Assembly (NCBI GenBank): GCA_944548615.1
Contig: OX155961.1
Location: forward strand, 23,030,620-23,094,619
Length of the DNA stretch: 64,000 bases
Origin: Micropterix aruncella
Lineage: Eukaryota; Arthropoda; Insecta; Lepidoptera; Micropterigidae
Direction of reading: 5' to 3'
Shown: positions 36,508-51,500 of the stretch, piece by piece
Layout of the letters: every line of letters starts with the position of its first letter
How positions within the stretch are numbered: position 1 is the first letter of the stretch
Made by a program: the position numbers and the translations under genes
Notes under the pieces: model-generated
Told to the model about the DNA's origin: nothing
What the model saw: the letters and a program-made list of their open reading frames with translations, nothing else
Databases searched by the model: none

Positions 36508-39500
36508 GTAATAATAATCCTAATATATTTCGCCAATATTTTTCGAAATGCTTGCTTGCTTGCTAACCATTATTCTGTTGCATAGGCGAAGTATCTATGA
36601 AGAAAGTGAAGGTGCAGCGTTATATATCGGGAAAAAGGCCAGATTACGCTCCCACTGTTTCATCGGAGTCCGAATCTGACACTGAAGATTTTATAGAGCA
36701 TCAACGCGGTGAAAAAAGACAGCAGTTTATACAGCAGATCATCTTACAGGAGGAACCGCCTGAGGATCATGAAAGGGAGGTAAGTATCATGGGAATTATT
36801 GCAGTATAGGAACCTTTCTCAAAAATTAAAAAAATAAAGAAAACTAATCTAACCTACTGCCAAATAGGTGTTTATGTATTGTTAAAAAAAAACTAACTTA
36901 ACCTACCTAAATATATGGGTTTGGCGCTTCTTTGAATGCCTATATCTCGCTTATTTATTAAGACCAAATAAAGATTATTGACGTGAAGATTAGTGACGCT
37001 AAAAATTCAACAATCTAGAAGAGGTTCCTATACTGCAATAATACACTATCCTGTTTTATCGGCATTGCTTGAAAGCCAAGGTATAGAATTAATCCGTAAT
37101 GTCAAATGTCAGTGGAGTAGCTTTAGTGGAATTGCTGTTCGGGCACGAGCTTGCTGTGTATCAAGACCGATCTAAAGGTGCTCCTAAACGGGCCACACTT
37201 TCACTGCAATATTTGGCTACAGTACCTACAGTTGCCGGCAACATTGCCAGTGATACCATTTTTGGTATGTCACGGCCATATAGACACACATGTTCGGTCA
37301 CATGTTTGGTATGGTCGAAGCATTTTTATGTGTTACTGGCAGGTTGCTGGACGATCGCTTCGCAATCGACAAATTTCACAAACTTTATTTCTGTATTATG
37401 CCAATTTTGATCCTAGTAAGTAGATCCTAGTGGCAAAGTAATAGGAGCAACAACATGTCTTTTCTGATAAATTTTCGATCCTAGACTGTATTTATTTTAT
37501 TTATTTATTGGTCCACAAAAAAAATGACACCGTTAGCACTTAACATAGATTGTGTTGCTCCTAACTAGGCAGAGCCTGTTCTAAGGAGAACACCAATACA
37601 AATGATTAAAAAATACATACTAAAAATAAAAAAAATGAATGAAATCAAGTTAAATTCCAAACTAAAAATAAAAAATTTGAATCAAATCAAGTTAAAATGA
37701 AATTCTCACTACACCAAAATAATATTAGAACTATAGACAAGTAATACTAAATAATAATAATAAAAATATATAATAGCAATAATAAATAGTCATTTATAAT
37801 AATAACTAATAATATATAAGAATTAATAAAAATACGTATATAAAATAAATAGAAAATAAATATATTTATTTATTTTAAAATTGTGATGAATGTTTTCTCC
37901 GTCTCTCTCCTACCAAGGTTTATTAACTATGATGTAAGGTGATGTTTTTGTTGTTTGCTGCTAATTTCCAATATGTTCTCTTTACTCATGATATTAACCA
38001 TTCTTGGAGCAAGAAAGCTGTAATGACGTTGTCCAAAAGACGTTAGACGTTTCGGCACTTCAAAATTTCCCTTATAACGACCTGATCTCTCCCTGTTTTC
38101 CGGAGAAACACAATATTCGTCTTCATTGTTGTTTTTAAGATGAATTATTGCTTTCAGGCAATACAACTGCCTCAAATCAAGCAATTGTGCCTCAACATAC
38201 AGGTCGTCAGAAGGGTAACGCCTAGGCTTCCTTAACATGATTCTAATTATTGCCTTTTGGACAACGTTCACTTTCTGGAGGAGGGTTTTTCCGCAAGCTC
38301 CCCATTCAAGTATACCGTATGTCATTATTGATTGGCATATAGCGTAATATATAATTTTTAAATAGGGCAGGCCGAGAATATCTCGCAATTGAATAAATAT
38401 ATAAATCAGTTTCCTTAGTCTTTTCACTAGACACTCGGTATGTAATTCCCACCGTAGGTGTCTATCTATAATTATTCCGAGATATTTTATCTCTCCGACT
38501 GGTCCGATTGGCTGACAACGACACGTGGCATCTCTCTTACAGTCGTGAATGATAAGATGATGGTGATCTTCAGGCTGGCCTCTTACATCGATGCTAAATG
38601 GGATGTATTTTGTTTTGCCAACATTTAATGTAAGTAGGTTTAGGTCTAGCCAGGTTTTAATTGAAGCCATCGCGATGTTAGTAGTACTACAACACTCTTC
38701 GCCCACTGCGGTATCATAGTAATGTTGCGGCGCCACACAGCATCGAGTGGACCAGCTCTAACTCGTCTGCCATAGAAGAAATGAGAAAAATATATTAAAC
38801 TTTTTGGTGAAAGTTGATGCATTAGGTTAAAACTTAACCATTGGTATAAATTAGGGTTCAATTACTAGTAACAATAATAAACTCTCTATTGACCACAACG
38901 GGTACAAAAGACAGGCTTATTGCCATACAAGGCAATATCCTCCAGCCAACCAGCAGGTAGTAATTACGTTTGTTTGTGTCAGAACTAGTAACCATTGCTA
39001 AGGCGCCAGATAGGTCACGCCTGTAGTCACCCGCACCACTCAGTAATTAAATTCGATCAAATCATAATTCAGTCATATCAAAGTTTGTTTGTTTGAAAAG
39101 TTCTATTGCACACACATAAGAGTACAATGTGGTAGGCCTATTGCCAAGTGGCAATATATTACAACCATACCGCCAGGGTTATTGTGACTGAAGGTTTATG
39201 TGGGCAAATTGATTTACAAGTAATAAATGAATACACTTACATAATAGTCATCATAGTATAAAATTTAAAACAGTGATTAGTGACGTATGCCAACTCGATA
39301 TTGAAGGGAGGAGTGGAATATAGGGACAAGCAAAGGAGACAGGAGGGGAGGGGGGTATTCATGAGTTAAGTAAATGTCTCTTTAACGATTTTTTAAACCC
39401 GCTCAGGTTTTCAAGTTGTCTTATCGGTAAAGGCACGGAATTCCAGAGTCGGGCCGCCTGCACTGCGAAAGACCTATACATGAAAGTTGATGAATGCTGA

Positions 39501-42500
39501 GGTATAGCCAGTAATACATTTTCCTGAGAGCGCAATGGAAGGCCGATTAAGGCACAATGAATGCAGATTAAATTCACTTTGAGTATTTTCATTCATAATT
39601 ATTTGATTCTCTGTATTCATTATGGTCTACTTGTGTTTTTGTGTAATACCTTTACATTTTCAACATTTGTATAGGTAGTCAAAAACCACATTGAAGGATT
39701 GTTTACGGGTGCCGCTCCGGTCACCTACAGTAGAGAAACATATAATTAAACTGTCCTATGGCTCACAAATTCGTTTCGAAATTGGGTCTGCTCTGTCACC
39801 GGTCGCCTACGCGGCGCCTAGATCCAGGGCATCCGCCGGTCACCGGGGCCCTCTCTGGCAGATAATGTGTTAAATAAAATATCTGGCAAAGGTTTGCTTG
39901 CAATAGTTGCTTCATCGTTGCCCAACTGTTGCAATACTTTATGGATTTGAATCTTACTGCCTTATCTGATCTTATTAATGTACTTTTGAATAATTACAGG
40001 TGGATGATCCTCGTCTCCGTAGGTTGCGTTCTACAAGAGTTGCGGAACCACCGGAGGATAAAGATAAAGAGGGTTCTCCACGCGTCGTTGAACCCGAGGA
40101 GAGTGAATCTGAAGAGGAAGAGCATCACTCAGAGAGGGCGGCCAGCTCCAGCTCTTCCGAATCAGAGTCGGACCTTGACGAGGATGAAATTGAGCGGCGG
40201 CGAACTGCCTTGAGGGAGAAGTTGGCAGCGAGGTAATAACATTATTACTATTAATTCAAAGCTAGTGCAAAACTGCATTTCACTACTGAATTCCCTGGGC
40301 GAAAAGAACAGGGTAATTCTAAGATGGGTTCCCGGCCATGCAGGAATTGAGGGAAATGAAAAAGCCGACGAACTTGCTAAGACGGGAGCAAAGGAACGTT
40401 ATACGGCCCTGAACCTTGCTGTGGCGTGCCAAAAAGCCTTGCAAACCTAATTCTCAAACAAATATGTTTAGAACAATCCGTCATCCACTGGAACAACACG
40501 CCAGGGTTGAATCAATCCAAAGCGCTAATTAAGGCTTACGACCCTAAGACGGCCCGTGAGGCCTTATCGCTAAACAGGAACAATCTACGCATACTGGTCA
40601 GGGCTCTCACGGGGCATTGTGGCCTCAACAAACACATGTACAACCTCAAGCTCCGAGACACAAAAATGTACAGGTTCTGCCAAGGGGCAGAGGAAACTCC
40701 TCTGCACCTCATGTGCAAGTGTGGCCCGCTGATGCGTAAAAGATACATCCACTTGGGTGGTCATTATTTCCAACCTGAGGAGGTAAAACAATCTGGTGCC
40801 AAAAGCCTGTTGCGGTTCTTAAATGACACGAGGCTTAGCGCAGAACTATAGTAGGTGGCGAACACAATAGATCAGCAATGGTCGCAGTGTTACAAGGCTC
40901 ATAAAGACCTTAGAAAAGCCCCACACAACAAATAAAAAAAAAAATAAAATAACGTTATTAAATTGCACATGACCACTGGATCTGCTATGGCCTGCAAGCT
41001 CTTACAGTGAGATATTTTTGCCGTTTGGTCTTGGGACCAAAATAAAATTCTCCTACACAATACATTCAATTGTTCATTGCTCCGTATCACCGCTTTGTAA
41101 GGGAGAGGACTGCGCAAGCAACCTCGTTCTTGTAACCAGTCGGGAGACCGAAGTAATCTGGTTGCAACTGGTAGTAAGGGCGCGAGTGTCGGCTGGGTGA
41201 TTAACCTGGTTATCTCGCGGTAACACGTTGGCTTCTTACGGGCGTGTAGCGTAACTAGACGGTGGACTGTTTCGTTCTAAGTCTTCTGCGCTCACTGCAC
41301 GAGAGATCGAACGATCTAATATCGTTAAAACTTCCTGAGGTGACGGGTTCACCCATTGTAGTTGTCCCATCTGAATGCGCTGGTGACAGCTAGTCCTAAA
41401 TTCTGGTTGTCCTTAGCCAAATCAGCTGACCCCTAGACTCTCTTCAGGTCCAACTCACAATTTTGGGTTAGCTCTAAAACTGCCCTTTGCTTTACGCCAA
41501 CTCCAGAATAATTAAATCTTCGATTCTCTTCAATTCCAAGGATCCGGCAATATCAAAGCAAGCACAGATATAACTCTACTCCCTACCTCGAAAGGTGGTT
41601 CTTATTGTAGAAATTAACTGTTCCATAGGAATCAAATGTCTTAAAAGACCATGAGCACAAATTCAATAAATACTGTCATCTTGCAAATGCCATCACCTGG
41701 AACGGCTTCACTGTTCACCTTCAGGCGGTGGAAGTTGGCACTCATGGCCTGCCAGCCAAATCACCTCTTTAAAGATCTTGGTCTCCTGGAACATAGCCAA
41801 TTCCGTCCTAGAAAAAATATCTCAAACTGCAATTTTCGCATCTCAAATTCTATGGCTTCGAAGGGGGGAGTGACTAGGTGGTGAAAAAAACATAAAATTG
41901 AGAAGCACATCAATTTTCTTATAATTTTCGTAAATTAAAAGATTCTCATATTTAAAATTTTTCAGGGAAGCAGAAGCTGAAGCACTGGGCCGTGTTGAGG
42001 AAGACGATGTCCTTGGAGGCAAAGCAGCATCCGGTTCTTCTCATGATGAGGAAGAAGATGACGACTACACAGATAGTGAAGAGGAAACTGGTATGCATAG
42101 CTATCACTATATTATGTAGTGGATAATACAACAGATCTTCCACGGCTTCCATAATTTCTTAATCATCCCTAAATTATTATCTCTTTGTATAGGTCCGAGA
42201 GTAAAACCTGTTTTCGTGAGGGCATCAGATCGTATGACGGTCGCCGAAAAAGAAAAACTCGCCCGACAGACCAAAAGAGAAGAGCAAGACGCCAAAAAAG
42301 AAAAGGATGAAAGAAGGAGAGATGCACTCAGACTTGTCGAAAATATTGTTCGGACCGAACAGGCTGCTTTAGCTAAGGTTAGAGAATTAATCAGTTTAAT
42401 GTAAATCCAATTTGTCAATTGTCCTTAATTAAACAATCTGTCGCGGAGCAACAAACACACACAAAACCCACCTACTCAAAGTATTATAAAAGGAAAGGAC

Positions 42501-45500
42501 CGGAAGAAGACTCCACCCGAAAGCGGCAGGAAATGGTATCGCCAAGGTGCAATGGCAACACCGGAAATAAGGAGATGGCGAGGCGCAATAACATCACTAG
42601 GAATACCTACCCCGAGCGCCCAATAATCAAACACATCTTAGGTGCCTCCAACGAGGCGTTTATTTCATTATCACAAACAAGCCGTCAACGAGAAGCTAAA
42701 GCAAATACATCGAAATCAGTGGAAGAAAGCAGTACAAACCGTCGCGAATTTATCCGCCGTGTCTCGTACGCAAAAGGTCACGAAGAAAATAAACAAAACC
42801 ATATCGCAGCGACTTCTCAGCAGAGAGCTTTTCATCTAATACCACGGCAGCCCGAAGACTGGTGGCAAAGTGGAAGGTAACAACTGAGGGCGCCTCCACG
42901 CAGACATAAACTCAAAACACGAAGGAACTACCGCGGCAAACACGAATCACTTCTGGCGACTTTCCAAACCAGAGCCTTTCGTCTGGTGGCTACTCGAAGT
43001 AGGTCGGTGGAGGGTAACGACTGGTGGCGTCCAGAAGCGAGAAACGTGCGAAATTAAATGTGCGAAACACGACACAACCAGAGCTTCAGCGCCGCCCGAG
43101 GAACGTCAGCACACGGGCACAGACGGCAGGCGACTGGCGAACGGCGCGGCGAGGCGGGGTATATCTGGCGGCCGGCGGCGAGTGAAGGAGACGGCGCGAT
43201 GCGAGAGGGAGATGAGGCGATCACGGTCGCGACGAATAATATATAATATAGGCGATAGGATGTAAGAAATTCATTCAATTTGTACTCCGCATTTTGGAAC
43301 GAATAAACGACTACTGCAATTCAAACATCGATCGCGAATTTCATTCGTAACGACGGAAATCCTCGCGACAAATCTAAACATTCTTGAAATTTGGTCCTAT
43401 TTTAGATATTCTTGTTGAGAAGATATCATTCAATTAAGAAGAAGACCCCTTTATATTAAATAGAATCACAATCGCAATCTAATGTCTTTTGTCGTTTTCA
43501 GACAAATCAAACGGTAGGAAATCTGAACGATGTTTGTACTGATGATGAAAATGACGAAGTGGAATATGAGGCATGGAAACTGCGCGAAATGAAGAGAATG
43601 AAGCGTGACAAAGACGAGAGAGAAGCGTAAGTATTATTGACACCTGAATCTATAGCCAATCGCTTGACCATTCCTTAGACAAACATTTTTCAAGCACTGA
43701 CTAATGCTTAACCGCTGGGGCGCCAAAAAGGCCGATTGGCATTTTATAGCGGTTGGCAGATCTGCAAGTATCCGTTTTGGCTGGACTTCATATATGCAAT
43801 TGGCCTTCAATGCCAGAATGATTGGACAACAATTGGGGACTTTTGCATTCCTCCTCCAATGCACTGGAAGGTAATGCTCTATGAGTCGAAGCCAGATATG
43901 CTTAAATTTTATTTAAATGCCTTTCTGCATACACTTCCAAACCCCAATAATTTCGCTCGTTGGAGCTATTCTGAGGATAGTTCATGTCCCATTTGTATTA
44001 ATACCCTTTGCACAGCTAGACATTTTCTAGCTGGCTGCAAGGTGGCCTTAGATCAAGGACGGTACACTTACCGCCACGACAAAGTCCTTGCTGTTATTTG
44101 CGAGGTAATTAGCCTCTCAGTGGGTCGTGCCAACAAGGGTCTGACAGTACCCTTCAAACTCCCAATACAGTTTGTGCAGGATGGCCCTAATGGCAATAAA
44201 TATTTTACTACAAAACCTTTCTCAATAATCGAGAAAGCTTCAGATTGGATTCTGGAGGTCGCTTTAGTCTCTAAGCAGTGTAAATTCCTTGAAAGTCTTG
44301 GATGCACAGCCCTCCGTCCAGATCTCTTTACTCCCTATCTCGGAAGGTGGGCCCTTATTGTAGAATTAACTGTCCCATGGCAATCAATATCCCAAAAGAC
44401 CACGAGTACAAAGTAAATCTCTGTTTCACCTTTTTAGAGATCTTGGTCTCTCCAGGAAAATAATCAACTCCTTCCTAAAAAAAATATCTACAACCGCAAT
44501 TTCCGCATCTTACATTCTATGACTTCGAAAGGGGAGTGAATAGGTGGTAATCCCCAGAAGTGTAATAATAGCTTTACTCTCGAGCTACAGGGCAATGCGG
44601 AAAGAGGGTGCGAGGTATGTGGGCAGAGGGGTTTGTCACGACGAACGCGAACGGTACTCATTACACGCGTTCGGATATCTGCGTAGGCCGAGTAGCGAAA
44701 CATCTGGCGACCATATCCATGCCCTTATGACTCGTGACATATTCGCTTTGATTTCAATTTTGTTCTAAGAGAAGCTACTGTCTTGTATACTGGGATAATA
44801 GTACATATATGATGGGCCCGACTTTGGTCGGTGAATTCCATGGCAGCTCCATTTAGATGACGACGAACTACCTACACGTACCTACTGTCAGTCGCTCTGT
44901 TATAAATTTAAAAAAAATAGTTTTTATTGAATATTACTGTGTACTTTTCGAGCTATCAACGAAGCAAGGACACTGCGAACAACTAAAGAAAGAAGTCTTT
45001 TGCCTTTACTCCAAGGATTCGTGAGTAATCGCGCTTTGTCTTTTCTGGAATTTCACTTTGTCCAACAATTGCTAACTTCATTTTTGGAGCGGAGCCAATA
45101 GAAATCGCAGCCGAGAAGACGTCACCACCGATTCGTCAATCAGCGACAAATAGCGGACTCCCAATTTTGCGCAGGCTCATACGCTCCGACTACTGACTCG
45201 CCCGTAGAGTTCGGCAAGTCGCGACTATTTTGAGTCGATTAAAAGTGAGTACATGACGTTTTGTAAACTATCGTACGGAGTCTAAAATATTTTTAATCGT
45301 ACTCTTGGATAGATTCGACGCCAACGGCGCGAACCGAAGGCCACCATTAAACTTGCTGTAATAATAGGGATACACATTGCACGATATTTCGACCGTTCTA
45401 CGGCGGTCCTGTGAAATATCTATTTACGAAATACACGATATCTACAGTAATTGTAATAAAGATGTTCAGCAAGTGCATAGCCTGTGACAGTTCCCTACTA

Positions 45501-48500
45501 AAAAAGGATACTGTAACATGCATGGTTTGCGAGAAGGATTACCACTAGACGTGTGCTGGAATGACGGAAGATAAGTTTAAAAAAAACAAGCAAGCATGAA
45601 AATGTTGTAAAGTGAAGAAGTCTGCTGGCGAAGATGGCTCTTCTAGTCCCTCGATAAATGACATCAGAAAGGAAATTTGTGCAGAATTCCAAAAATCTCA
45701 TAAGGACCTAATGAAAAAGCTGGATGCCCTCCTAATCACAGTTAACAAGGTTAACAACGACAATGAAGAAATAATGAAAAGTATAAAACATCTTAACGAC
45801 AATTACGAGGATATGAAGGCAAAACTCAAAAATATGGAATCGTTACCTCCCAGAATTAATACCCTGGAAAAACAAAATGTTGAGCTGCTTCGCAAAGTGG
45901 AATATTTAGAACACAAAATGGATTCCAAAGACCAAATTATGTTTCGTTATTTCTACTACATACAGTTAAACGTATATTGCAATATGGTATTTTTATTCCT
46001 GTATTACACTGGCATTATGACGCTCCTGAAAAATTATGCATGTCTTTACCACGGGCGCGATTAAACTAGGTGAATTAATAGAACTTGAACCCCGGCCTAC
46101 CCTGCAGTTACCTACTTGGGTTTGTAAAAAAGTGCTATTGCAGTCTGGTATAAAATTACTCAGCTTGAACATTAGAAGTATAAATAAAAACTTCGATAAA
46201 TTAATTGTGTTATTGTCTTCGCTGGATACGGAATTTGATTTAATAATCTTGACAGAATGTTGGATAAAAAATAAGATTCCATCTCAGCAACTAGATAACT
46301 ATAACACCTACTATACTTTAAATAACAACGTTAACAAGGTTAACAACGACAATGAAGAAATAATGAAAAGTATAAAACATCTTAACGACAATTACGAGGA
46401 TATGAAGGCAAAACTCAAAAATATGGAATCGTTACCTCCCAGAATTAATACCCTGGAAAAACAAAATGTTGAGCTGCTTCGCAAAGTGGAATATTTAGAA
46501 CACAAAATGGATTCCAAAGACCAAATTATGTTTCGTTATTTCTACTACATACAGTTAAACGTATATTGCAATATGGTATTTTTATTCCTGTATTACACTG
46601 GCATTATGACGCTCCTGAAAAATTATGCATGTCTTTACCACGGGCGCGATTAAACTAGGTGAATTAATAGAACTTGAACCCCGGCCTACCCTGCAGTTAC
46701 CTACTTGGGTTTGTAAAAAAGTGCTATTGCAGTCTGGTATAAAATTACTCAGCTTGAACATTAGAAGTATAAATAAAAACTTCGATAAATTAATTGTGTT
46801 ATTGTCTTCGCTGGATACGGAATTTGATTTAATAATCTTGACAGAATGTTGGATAAAAAATAAGATTCCATCTCAGCAACTAGATAACTATAACACCTAC
46901 TATACTTTAAATAACAACAGCCAAAATGATGGCGTCATAGTTTTCTCGAATAAATCCAGAAATATAAAAATTGAAGAAGTAATAATGCCAGTGGCAAATT
47001 GTTTAAAAGCCATTATGAATAACTCAATTACCATACTAGCAATTTACAGATCCCCTTCTAACCCAATAAAACCTTTCATAGAGTCACTTTCAGATTTAAT
47101 AGAGGTGAATGAAGGGAAGAGACTGTGTGATTGCTGGCGACATGAACGTCAATATCCTAGAATCGAATACTATTACCAATGACTACCTGAGTATGCTTGC
47201 GGAATTTGGAATGAAATCAACAATCAATATGCCTACTCGCAAAAACGCGTGCCTTGATCATATATTTACCTCTATTAAAGCTGATACAATAGGAATTGTT
47301 TGCCTTAGTGAGCTTACGGATCACTTTGCCACTATATATTTATCTAGAAATAACAGTAATATTCAAAATTGCAACGTTAAATCAAGAGTTAATATTATTG
47401 ACTATAAAAGCATTGCAAAGAAGTTGAAGGAATCGATTGGAGTCCATTACTCTCCATTACTGATACTAATGAAGCTACTGACTATTTTATAAATATTTTA
47501 AAAAGAATAATTTAAAAAAATACCAAAGAGAAATATGTCCCTCAATCCGAAAGGAAAATTAAGCCATGGATGACTCCAGCACTACTTAAATGTATAAGAC
47601 GTAGAGATAAACTTCACGTAGCCCTTAAATTAGATCCTTCAAATAGTATTCTAAATCACGAGTATATCAGAATTCGAAATACCTGTAAAAACATTATAAA
47701 TAAAACAAAAAACATGTATTACACTAAGGAATTTTCGGAAAATGCTGGTAATTCAAAGATAACTTGGAATCTTATTAATGAATTAACTGACAGGAGGAAA
47801 ACAAATTATACAAATATAAAATAAGTAAATATTGATGGGAAACTGACGTCCATTGGTACATGTAATACTAAAGATGTTGCAAACTATTTTAATGATTATT
47901 TTTCAAATATAGAATCCAAGCTAGCCAGGAAAACACTGGATAACCTTGAAACTACAGAATCAAAACTGTCATGTAACCTAAAGAATGTAAAATATCTACA
48001 CGAGACTATATTTCTGAGGCCCTCTGATAGCAGTGAAATTGAAACAATCATTAAAAGTCTAAAAAATAAAACGTCTACTGGGGAAGATGGTATTTGTGCA
48101 AAAATTTTTAAAGAATGCAGCGAAAATCTGATAAACCCGATTAGATATATTATTAATATAAGTATATCTTCTGGAGTGTTCCCCCGTTGCCTAAAAAAAG
48201 CTGAAATTACTCCAGTATTTAAGGGTGGTTTAGCTAGTGATGTTAACTGTTATCGGCCAATCAGCATATTGAATACATTGTCGAAAATTCTGGAAACGGC
48301 TGTCAAATCGAGGTTGATGTCTTTTCTAAATAAACATAACCTATAATCTCCTACGCAATACGGATTTCGTCCTGACAGGTCTACGCAGGATGCTAGCAGA
48401 TGATAACATAGTAAATAGTCTGGATGAAGGAGACAAGTACCGTGTAGTATTCCTGGACCTTTGCAAGGCTTTCGACACAGTATCGCACAAAATTTTATTA

Positions 48501-51500
48501 AGTAAATTAGAAAAAAATGGCATTCGTGGGAAAGCTTGCAATGGCTCACCGACTACTTGTTTAATAGAACACAAGTTACGAAACTAAATGGAGCACAGAG
48601 CGTCGAAGGTCGTATACGTTACGGAGTACCACAAGGAAGTGTCCTAGGCCCAATTTTATTTTTAGTGTACATAAATGACCTCTCCAACATTACATTAAAA
48701 GGAGGTAAAACAGTTCTATTTGCTGATGATACTGCCTTAATTTTCCGAGGGAAGACCTGGTCGACGGTTTACGAAAACGCAGAACTTGGTCTAAATAATA
48801 TTTATATTTGGCTCCAGAATAATCTATTAACATTAAATAGCGAGAAAACAAACTATTTTACCTTTTCTATTACTGGCAAGCAGGACTTTATGCACACAGG
48901 TATAAAAATTCATACATGTACCCCAAAACCTCAAAATCATTTATTATTTAATATGCAATGTAACTGCACAACTATACAACATAAAACTCAAGCTAAATAT
49001 CTCAGTCTCGTATTTGATAGCACCCTTAAATGGGATGCTCATGTAAACGATGTGGCGACTAAAGTAAGGAGACTTATATACGTGTTTAAGTTACTTCGGA
49101 ACGTGTTAGACTTAAAATCTCTCAAAAATGTCTACCATGCCCTTGCAAATAGTCTAATTTCATACGGTATCCTAGGTTGGGGAGGGTCTACACGTAATGT
49201 TTTAAATCCGCTTATGACAGCGCAGAAGGCGCTTCTTCGGGTTATTGCCAAAAAGCCCCGAAGGTACCCCTCAAATGACTTGTTTGCAGAGCTGAAGATA
49301 TTAGACATCAGGCAGGTATTTGCATAGACAGTCTTTCTTAACTACATAAAAAGTAAAGATATTCACGTTAAAGCTGAGCATAAAATTTCAACGAGGAGCG
49401 CCACAACCTGTAAACACATTGTACAGAAAACCCGAACATCCTTCGCCCGAAGACACTTTGGCTTTATAGGGCCAAAAATTTATAACCGTCTAAAAGAATC
49501 TATAAAAACATGCCAAAACACTAAAGTCAATCCAATTAAAATCTAAAATTACACAACATTTACTTCAACTTGGTAGAAATGAGGTGGAAAAGGCAATAAG
49601 TCATATTTTAAAGTAAAGGTCTGCATTATTATTATTGTCTTTATATTTTAATACTATTTATTTATTTGTTTTACAAAGTTTATATTACAACATTTTATAT
49701 TAATATTTATTTCCATGACCATGCTATATCAATATTTTAAATATAATTATAAGTTTAATTTGCATTCGCTTATCTATTTTCGATTTTATCATATTTTGTA
49801 TTTTTCATTTTAATATTATGAGCACATAAATAAATCTTTGCCATACATAGAGTTTTCCTTGATACGGGCTATGGCCTAGTTAGGCAGATTCTGCAACTAA
49901 TACAATTGTAAATTTATGTTTTTGAATGAATAAAATTATTATTATTAATTATTATTATTATTATTTGTATTTTATTTTTTATTTTATTTAAATATATAAT
50001 ATACATGACTATGCGTATTAATTATTAGGTAACAAGAGAGAATTATAATATACAAAATCAACCAAATAAGGTGCGGCGCCATTTTTGCGTGCAAAGTCTG
50101 GCTTCCGAAAGGATAAACATTGATTGTGTTCTATAGATATTTAACTTCCCTAAGCAATACTCAAGCAGACAAGATTTTCTCCGTTTCTTCTGGCAATACA
50201 CAGAACGAAGAATATTTCGCATTCACAATACTTTCCCTTTGCCAGAAAAGTAAAAATAAAAAGTCGTAGGTTTTCATAATTTGTATTAAAATAAATCTGA
50301 GTTTTGGTTTTTCAAAGAATAATAAACATTTTACAGCTTTATTACTAATTTATAAACAAACAAAAGCCATCGCAGCAGCGCACAGAGACTCGTAAAACCA
50401 TGCCTACTTAAGGGCACATTCAATTTTGCGACACCCTGCACACCAGATAGTAGTAACCATTTTTCATTAGTAAGCATTTCGTGCGTTTTATTTTTTCAGG
50501 TTGGAGAAGGAAGCTCTGGAAATCGAGAGAATACGGAACATGACAGAGGAAGAGAGAAGATTGGACTCGAGAATCAATCCTAAATTAGTCACCAATAAGG
50601 CAAACAAAGGAAAATACAAGTTTCTCCAGAAATATTATCACAGGTTTGCAATGTCACAATTACAATTTCAGAAATTCAGTCATAGTTTTCATGTAGATAT
50701 GACCATTGATAATATAAGGTATTAGATTGCTAACTCCATAGTACAATTTTGCAACCCTTCTGCGCCGGCGACATGCAGGTAGCGATGATAGCATTGTCCG
50801 GCTAAACTAATAACAATTTATTTGGTTATTTATAACATTAATAATGAATGTTTTTTTTTATAAAGGACTGATGGATTATAAAAATGCAATAATTTAGCCA
50901 ATGATAACAATAATATAATTCAATTATTAGTGTCATCTATCACATTTATATAAACGCTGATTACATCACAGAAATAACACGGAGAGATAGAATGCCATCT
51001 ATCAATCTGTCTGAACATTAAACTGCGTAATTATTACGTATTGAAACCTGTATACCAAATTAAAAACTGCCATATTTATGTAAATAAAGAGAGCTATTAA
51101 AATTGTGCTACAATTTTAATATTCGTTAAGTTATATTACTATTTTATTTCGAGATTGTACCTTAGAGCAGGGTTTCTTGAATTTATGATCCCACCACCTC
51201 AGTAAAGTTTCCAAACGACTGCGAACCCTTAACGCAACTCCCCCCCCGCCCCCAAAGGAAAGAAAATACGAAAAATAATTTCTAGCTTATAAGGTTTTCT
51301 AATTTAATAAAAAAGGTTTTTTAAACAGTGAAACATTGGCGAAAGTTATTAACCCCTTGAGTATGATACGACCAAATCTGGTTCTGAAACAATTATCCGT
51401 TGAGTATGATACGACCAGATCTGGTTCCGCGTTTTATTCACTTCTTTGACGTTCTCATATTTATTCATAATTATCTAATTGTTTTACAAAATGATATTTC

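Noticed and set aside
42419..42880. 153-codon frame in MFAP1 intron 5 as a gene or retained exon
   Set aside because: It lies inside the solo LTR and has no similarity to MFAP1.
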